NCBI GenBank assembly: GCA_016180765.1
Contig: JACPAP010000052.1
Coordinates: 1 to 8,563, forward strand
DNA: 8,563 bases
Source: Gemmatimonadota bacterium
Lineage (GTDB): Bacteria; Gemmatimonadota; Gemmatimonadetes; Gemmatimonadales; GWC2-71-9
Direction: 5' to 3'
Notes under the pieces: generated by a model
Database searches by the model: none
What the model was told of the DNA's origin: nothing
What the model saw: only the letters and a program-made list of their open reading frames with translations
Part shown: one piece after another, positions 5,505 through 8,563 of the stretch
How positions within the stretch are numbered: the first letter of the stretch is position 1
Layout: every line of letters begins with the position of its first letter
Made by a program: the position numbers and the translations under genes

Positions 5505-6504
5505 TGGCGCGACCCTGCACGCCCAATCCGCAATCCGAAATCCGCATCTCGCAAGGTGAAGACTTTCCCCGGCTCCTGCTCCACCAGGCCCCGAATCTCC
5601 AGCGACGTGAGCACGGCGAGGGTCTCCGCCGCCGGCTGCCCCAGGCGGCACGCGACCTCGTCCACCTGCTCCGACCCCAGGGCCAGGATATCGAGCACGC
5701 GACGCTCCTCCTGACTGAGATCCGTCGGGAGCGCGGCGGAGGGAACGTCCGGCAGCTTGATGCCGTATTCCTCGAGCACGTCCCGCAGGCCCAGAGCCGG
5801 CTTGGCGCCCGCCTGAATCAACCGGTTGCAGCCCACCGAGACCGGGCTGGTGATGGGCCCCGGTACCGCCAGCACCTCACGGCCCTGGTTGAGCGCGCAG
5901 CCCGCGGTGATGAGCGCCCCCGAGCGTTCCCGCGCTTCGACCACCAACGTGACGCGGCACAGCCCGGAGATGAGCCGATTGCGGCGCGGGAAACTCCCGG
6001 CGTGGGGCCGCTCGCCGGGCGGGTATTCGGTAAGGAGACACCCCTCCGCCCGCACCCGCCGGTAGAGGGCTCGGTTCGCGGTGGGGTAGATGACGCCCAG
6101 CCCATTCCCCAGCACGCCGATGGTCCCGCCGCCGGCGTCCAGGGCCGCCTGGTGCGCCGTGGCATCCAGCCCGCGCGCCATGCCGCTCACCACCACCAGC
6201 CCGGCCCGCGCCAACCCACCCGCGAAATGGCGACACACTTCGCCGCCGTAGCGCGTGTGCGACCGGCTGCCCACGATGGCGACCCCAGCTCGCCGGCGCG
6301 CGCCAGGACCCGGGCAGCGGCCGAACCCTCCGCGCCGCGAATCGCCGTTGCGGCAGCCAGGGAGATCTCCGGCAAAGCCGTGAGGCTCTTGAGCGACGCG
6401 CCCAGCGCGGCCTCCGCCGAGCCGAACGCTCGGAGCAGCGCGTCCACGCGGGCCCGGCCGATGCCCGGGACCAGGGCCAGCGTGACGTAGGCTTGGTCGG
6501 TCAC
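5501..6504 (-). pseudogene. dprA: DNA processing protein DprA, disrupted by internal deletion and frameshift
   Basis: DprA protects incoming single-stranded DNA and loads RecA during natural transformation. Two pieces in different frames are visible. The first runs from a GTG at 6504, overlapping the obgE stop by 4 bases (GTGA): VTDQAYVTLALVPGIGRARVDALL and a helical HhH/SAM-like region of about 74 residues, to GELG near 6285. The second, from 6283 to the stop at 5501 (260 residues), is the Rossmann-like DNA-binding domain: VAIVGSR, SGMARGLDATAH, VLGNGLGVIYP, FPRRNRLISGL, VVEARERSGALITA, then a C-terminal winged-helix region. Between them the usual block of roughly 35-40 residues, including the DPxYPxxL and DPPxxLxxxG motifs, is absent, and the frame changes at about 6280-6292. 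The second frame is open back to about 6580, but residues before VAIVGSR are out-of-frame sequence. hemW follows with a 4-base overlap. Either the gene is broken or the deletion is an assembly error. Confidence 0.85.
5525..5545. repeat. Heptanucleotide tandem repeat at the end of dprA
   Basis: Three 7-base units, AATCCGC, AATCCGA and AATCCGC, run in tandem and encode part of the last DprA residues (RDADFGLRIG), about 20 bases before the hemW start. It is a second heptamer type, different in sequence from the one in hemW. Confidence 0.75.
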
Positions 6505-7511
6505 GGTTCGGCCACCCGCTCTGCCGCCACCACGTCCTGTACCACCGCCCACAGCCGCTCACACAGGTCGGCCAGCCCACGCCGGGCCGCCGCGGAGACG
6601 GCGAGCACGGCCCGCGCCTCCGAGGCCGCTACCGCCGGCGGCGGCGTGCCCGGCGGGAGCAGGTCCGTTTTGGTGAGCACCACGACGTGTGCTTTGTCGC
6701 CGAGCGCCTCGCTGTAGGCCCTGGCTTCTCTCCGCAGCATGGCGTACCCGGCCTGAGGATCGGCGCTGTCCACCGGGACCAGGTACGCCAGGACCCGGGT
6801 GCGCTCGACGTGCCGCAGGAACCGGTCGCCCAGCCCGCGGCCCGCATGCGCGCCCTCCAGGATGCCGGGAATGTCCGCCATGGCGAACGACCGGCCGTCG
6901 CTCAACCCCACCACCCCCAGGTTGGGCGTGAGCGTGGTGAAGGGATAGTCGGCGATCTTGGGCCGCGCGGCGGACACCGCGGCGAGCAGGGTGCTCTTGC
7001 CGGCGTTGGGCTCGCCCAGCAGGCCCACGTCCGCGATCAGCTTCAAGACCAGCTCGATCTCGCGAGCCTCGCCTGCTTCTCCGGGCTCCCACTCGCGTGG
7101 GCTTCGGTGCGTGGGCGTGGCGAACCTCGCGTTGCCCCGCCCGCCTCTCCCGCCCCGAGCCACGCACAGGACATGGTCCGGCTCGAGGAGCTCGCCCAGC
7201 AGCGTAGCCGTAGCGGCGTCCCACACCTCGGTGCCCGGCGGCACGGGCAAGTAGACGTCCGGCGCCGATCGGCCGGTTTTGTTCGCCCCCTTGCCGTGGG
7301 CCCCGCGCCGTGCTTTCCAGTGCCTGTGGTAGGTGTAGTCCAGCAACGTGGTGAGCTGCGGGTCCACTCGGACCAATACACTGCCCCCTCGGCCCCCGTC
7401 GCCGCCGTCCGGGCCGCCCTTGGGCACGAACTTCTCGCGGCGGAACGACTCCGCCCCCGAGCCCCCCGTCCCCGCGGTCACGCGAATCACGGCCCGATCA
7501 ACAAATGTCAT
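6501..7511 (-). CDS. obgE: GTPase ObgE/CgtA
   Basis: Obg is an essential GTPase that helps late 50S subunit assembly and links it to the stringent response. The 336-residue protein has the glycine-rich Obg fold (1-158; FVDRAVIRVTAGTGGSGAESF, KGGPDGGDGGRGG) followed by the G domain: G1 GEPNAGKS (166-173), switch I YPFTTLTPNLGVV (189-201), G3 DIPG (213-216), the Obg signature GAHAGRGLGDRFLRHVERT (220-238), G4 TKTD (280-283) and G5 VSA (305-307). G4 has Thr where NKxD is most common. No C-terminal OCT extension is present, as in short Obg proteins. The ATG lies inside the tail of the truncated GxxExxY frame (14-base overlap), and only a weak AGG is visible upstream, so its expression may depend on sequence left by the repeat. 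The stop overlaps the dprA GTG. rplU and rpmA, frequent partners, are not adjacent. Confidence 0.97.
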   Translation of the reverse strand: MTFVDRAVIRVTAGTGGSGAESFRREKFVPKGGPDGGDGGRGGSVLVRVDPQLTTLLDYTYHRHWKARRGAHGKGANKTGRSAPDVYLPVPPGTEVWDAATATLLGELLEPDHVLCVARGGRGGRGNARFATPTHRSPREWEPGEAGEAREIELVLKLIADVGLLGEPNAGKSTLLAAVSAARPKIADYPFTTLTPNLGVVGLSDGRSFAMADIPGILEGAHAGRGLGDRFLRHVERTRVLAYLVPVDSADPQAGYAMLRREARAYSEALGDKAHVVVLTKTDLLPPGTPPPAVAASEARAVLAVSAAARRGLADLCERLWAVVQDVVAAERVAEP

Positions 7512-7788
7512 GCCCAGACCTGATATCGAGAGGATTCACCACAGAGCCCGCAGAGACCTCAGCGTTTAACCCTGCACATCGCTCACAAAGCGCCGAACGC
7601 CGCTCGTCGATGCTGACGCCTTTGTACTTGACCGGCAGCGCTTTCTGCCGTTCCACCATAAGTCTGCGCTCCGCCAGCTCGTGTACCATGCAGGCTTCGT
7701 ACGCAGACTCAAGCAGCCCAGGGCCGAGCCCACGGTGCACCTCAATTGCCGCACCAATGATTCTATCGGTGACCGTGTTCACGTTCAT
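7498..7788 (-). pseudogene. GxxExxY family protein, truncated, fused to repeat sequence
   Basis: GxxExxY proteins (Pfam PDDEXK_3, PD-(D/E)XK nuclease superfamily) are about 125 residues long; their biological role is not established. This 96-residue frame begins like an intact member: MNVNTVTDRIIGAAIEVHRG, the signature GLLESAY (G, E and Y at the expected spacing), VHELAERRLMVERQKALPVKYKGVSID. After about residue 58 it diverges into ERRSALCERCAGLNAEVSAG, where intact relatives have a catalytic-type ...DLLV...ExK segment. Residues 75 onward are encoded by the left repeat arm and the obgE leader, and the stop lies inside obgE. The gene has thus lost its C-terminal half and presumed active site. 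Repeat arms lie on both sides; the right arm stops 2 bases before the ATG, with no ribosome binding site apparent. Confidence 0.85.
7535..7563. repeat. Inverted repeat copy D, left arm
   Basis: TTCACC followed by ACAGAGCCCGCAGAGACC matches the end of copies B and C (TTCACCGCAGAG). Bases 7539-7558 match the reverse complement of the right arm (7795-7814) at 17 of 20 positions. The arm lies downstream of the GxxExxY remnant and just upstream of obgE. Confidence 0.8.
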
Positions 7789-7790
7789 CG

Positions 7791-7816
7791 TTGTGGTCTC
7801 TGTGGTCTCTGCGGTT
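7791..7816. repeat. Inverted repeat copy D, right arm
   Basis: The arm contains GGTCTCTGTGGTCTCTGCGG (7795-7814), identical to bases 153-172 of copy A in mutS2. It ends immediately upstream of the GxxExxY start codon. Confidence 0.85.
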
Positions 7817-7831
7817 GCTCTCTCTCACCAG

Positions 7832-7869
7832 CCTCCGTCAAACATGGAGGTGAGGACGGATAACGGAGG
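7832..7869 (-). terminator. Possible stem-loop after the asparaginase gene
   Basis: CCTCCGT (7832-7838) and ACGGAGG (7863-7869) are perfect complements separated by 24 bases, beginning about 20 bases downstream of the asparaginase stop. An alternative CCTCC/GGAGG pairing uses 7846-7850. There is no T-run, so any terminator role is weakly supported. The rest of the 102-base gap holds repeat arm D and nothing else I recognise. Confidence 0.25.
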
Positions 7870-7890
7870 ATCCTATGAACGCGGGCCGTA

Positions 7891-8563
7891 TCAAACGAAC
7901 GTGAGCTTCCCGGACGCCCGGAGCGAGCCCACCACCTCCCCGCGGGTGTTGCGGATCGGGACTTCCGCGAACCCCGGCTCGGTAACCCGGGGTGGTGGGT
8001 CCAGGCCCAGCTGCTCCAGCACCGCCCAGAGGGCCACCACCGACGCCCAGGTGTGTCCGTCCTCCACCTTGACGCCAATGCCCAGACGCCGCTCCGGGAG
8101 TGCCGCTCCGTACACCCCCTCGGCGCCGACCTTCGCCAGCAGCCGACCCGGGTACGCGCGCATCAACGCCGTGCAGGGCCGCCATCGGCCCGCCACCAGG
8201 TGCGGGTGGGACATCATCGCCTGTACCACTCTCCGAGGTGCTGCCTGGTCCGACGCGGCCAGCCGGGCGTAAGCCAGGGCCAGCGACCGCATCGGGATCG
8301 CGAACGTGACCACCCCGCAGCCGTCCACCGCCTCGCCGATGTCGGAGTCCGGGAGACCGGTCCAGTGGGCCATGACCTGCAGGCACCGGCGTTGCACCGG
8401 ATGCCCCGCTTGATGATACCCGCTGGTGGACCAGCCGCGGTGCAGAGCCAGGGCCAGCATCGCGACGTGCTTGCCGGAGCAGTTGCTGGCCAGGCGGCCC
8501 TCGCTCCCCGACTGGTCCGCCTCGGCGGACTGGGGCTTGGGGATGGCAGACGGCACGCCGCTG
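7891..8563 (-). CDS. L-asparaginase II family protein, C-terminal part (5' end outside window)
   Basis: The visible 224 residues belong to the Asparaginase_II family (Pfam PF06089), putative hydrolases of asparagine to aspartate and ammonia that are unrelated in sequence to the E. coli AnsA/AnsB type. Family landmarks are SNCSGKHVAMLALA, GYHQAGHPVQRR, VDGCGVVTFAIPMRSLALAYARLA, a later segment with SHPHLVAG, and the C-terminal KVGAEGVYGAALPERRLGIGVKVEDG. Full-length members run to roughly 320-340 residues, so about a third is missing at the right edge. The frame is open to the edge and a GTG near it is probably internal. The C-terminus looks complete (GKLTFV then stop). The next gene in transcription order is the GxxExxY remnant, 102 bases on. 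Operon membership with obgE is unclear. Confidence 0.9.
   Translation of the reverse strand, partial: SGVPSAIPKPQSAEADQSGSEGRLASNCSGKHVAMLALALHRGWSTSGYHQAGHPVQRRCLQVMAHWTGLPDSDIGEAVDGCGVVTFAIPMRSLALAYARLAASDQAAPRRVVQAMMSHPHLVAGRWRPCTALMRAYPGRLLAKVGAEGVYGAALPERRLGIGVKVEDGHTWASVVALWAVLEQLGLDPPPRVTEPGFAEVPIRNTRGEVVGSLRASGKLTFV

Larger units (their letters stand above)
7535..7816 (-). mobile_element. Candidate decayed cassette: GxxExxY remnant between inverted repeat arms
   Basis: The GxxExxY remnant sits between two inverted arms of the same family as the gene-free elements at 1770-1874 and 3081-3210. This is the arrangement expected if a gene-carrying element gave rise to short gene-free derivatives, as miniature elements do from transposons. 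No target-site duplication is obvious and no known transposase is present, so mobility is inference. Chance association of a common repeat with an ordinary gene is the main alternative. Confidence 0.35.

Noticed and set aside
6284..6580. A dprA start at about 6580 giving one uninterrupted gene
   Set aside because: The residues before VAIVGSR in that frame do not resemble DprA; the true N-terminal domain is in another frame and begins at the GTG overlapping the obgE stop.
7836..7841. TTGACG on the minus strand as a -35 box for the GxxExxY/obgE region
   Set aside because: At a spacing of 17 the -10 position reads GCAACC, which does not resemble TATAAT.

Overview
This GC-rich window comes from a bacterial chromosome. 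Every gene I can support lies on the minus strand, so transcription runs from high to low coordinates. In that order the genes are: L-asparaginase II family protein (5' end outside the window), a GxxExxY gene remnant, obgE, dprA (disrupted), hemW, hrcA, dnaJ, a HIT/HinT-like protein, rpsU, and the N-terminal part of mutS2 (3' end outside the window). The gene content, protein sequences and short overlapping junctions suggest Gemmatimonadota or a similar environmental lineage. That is inference from memory of these families, not a database result. I saw no tRNA, rRNA, CRISPR array or plus-strand gene.

Layout: obgE, dprA and hemW are chained by 4-base stop/start overlaps (GTGA, then ATGA), and rpsU and mutS2 share one base (TGATG), so both groups look translationally coupled. 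hrcA (heat-shock repressor) and dnaJ (co-chaperone) form a stress module followed by the HIT gene. rpsU has a plausible promoter of its own. The housekeeping set covers ribosome assembly (ObgE, S21), protein folding (DnaJ, HrcA), heme handling (HemW), DNA uptake and recombination (DprA), and either recombination control or ribosome rescue (MutS2).

The unusual layer is repetitive DNA. A family of inverted repeats built from 9-base CGCAGAGA-like units occurs four times in 8.5 kb. Two copies are complete 105 and 130 bp hairpin elements filling the dnaJ/HIT and hrcA/dnaJ gaps. One lies in frame inside the mutS2 reading frame. One is split so that its two arms bracket the GxxExxY (PD-(D/E)XK nuclease superfamily) remnant. 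A 20-mer is identical between the mutS2 copy and one GxxExxY arm. Two 7-base tandem repeats also sit inside coding sequence, in hemW and at the end of dprA.

Three genes lack conserved blocks. The HIT protein has lost its histidine-triad segment in frame. dprA has lost the stretch between its N-terminal helical domain and its Rossmann fold, and changes frame there. GxxExxY ends at about residue 58, before its expected catalytic motif. The mutS2 frame may also leave its family at the repeat. The window therefore shows either real repeat-associated erosion or assembly errors, and read-level data would separate these.
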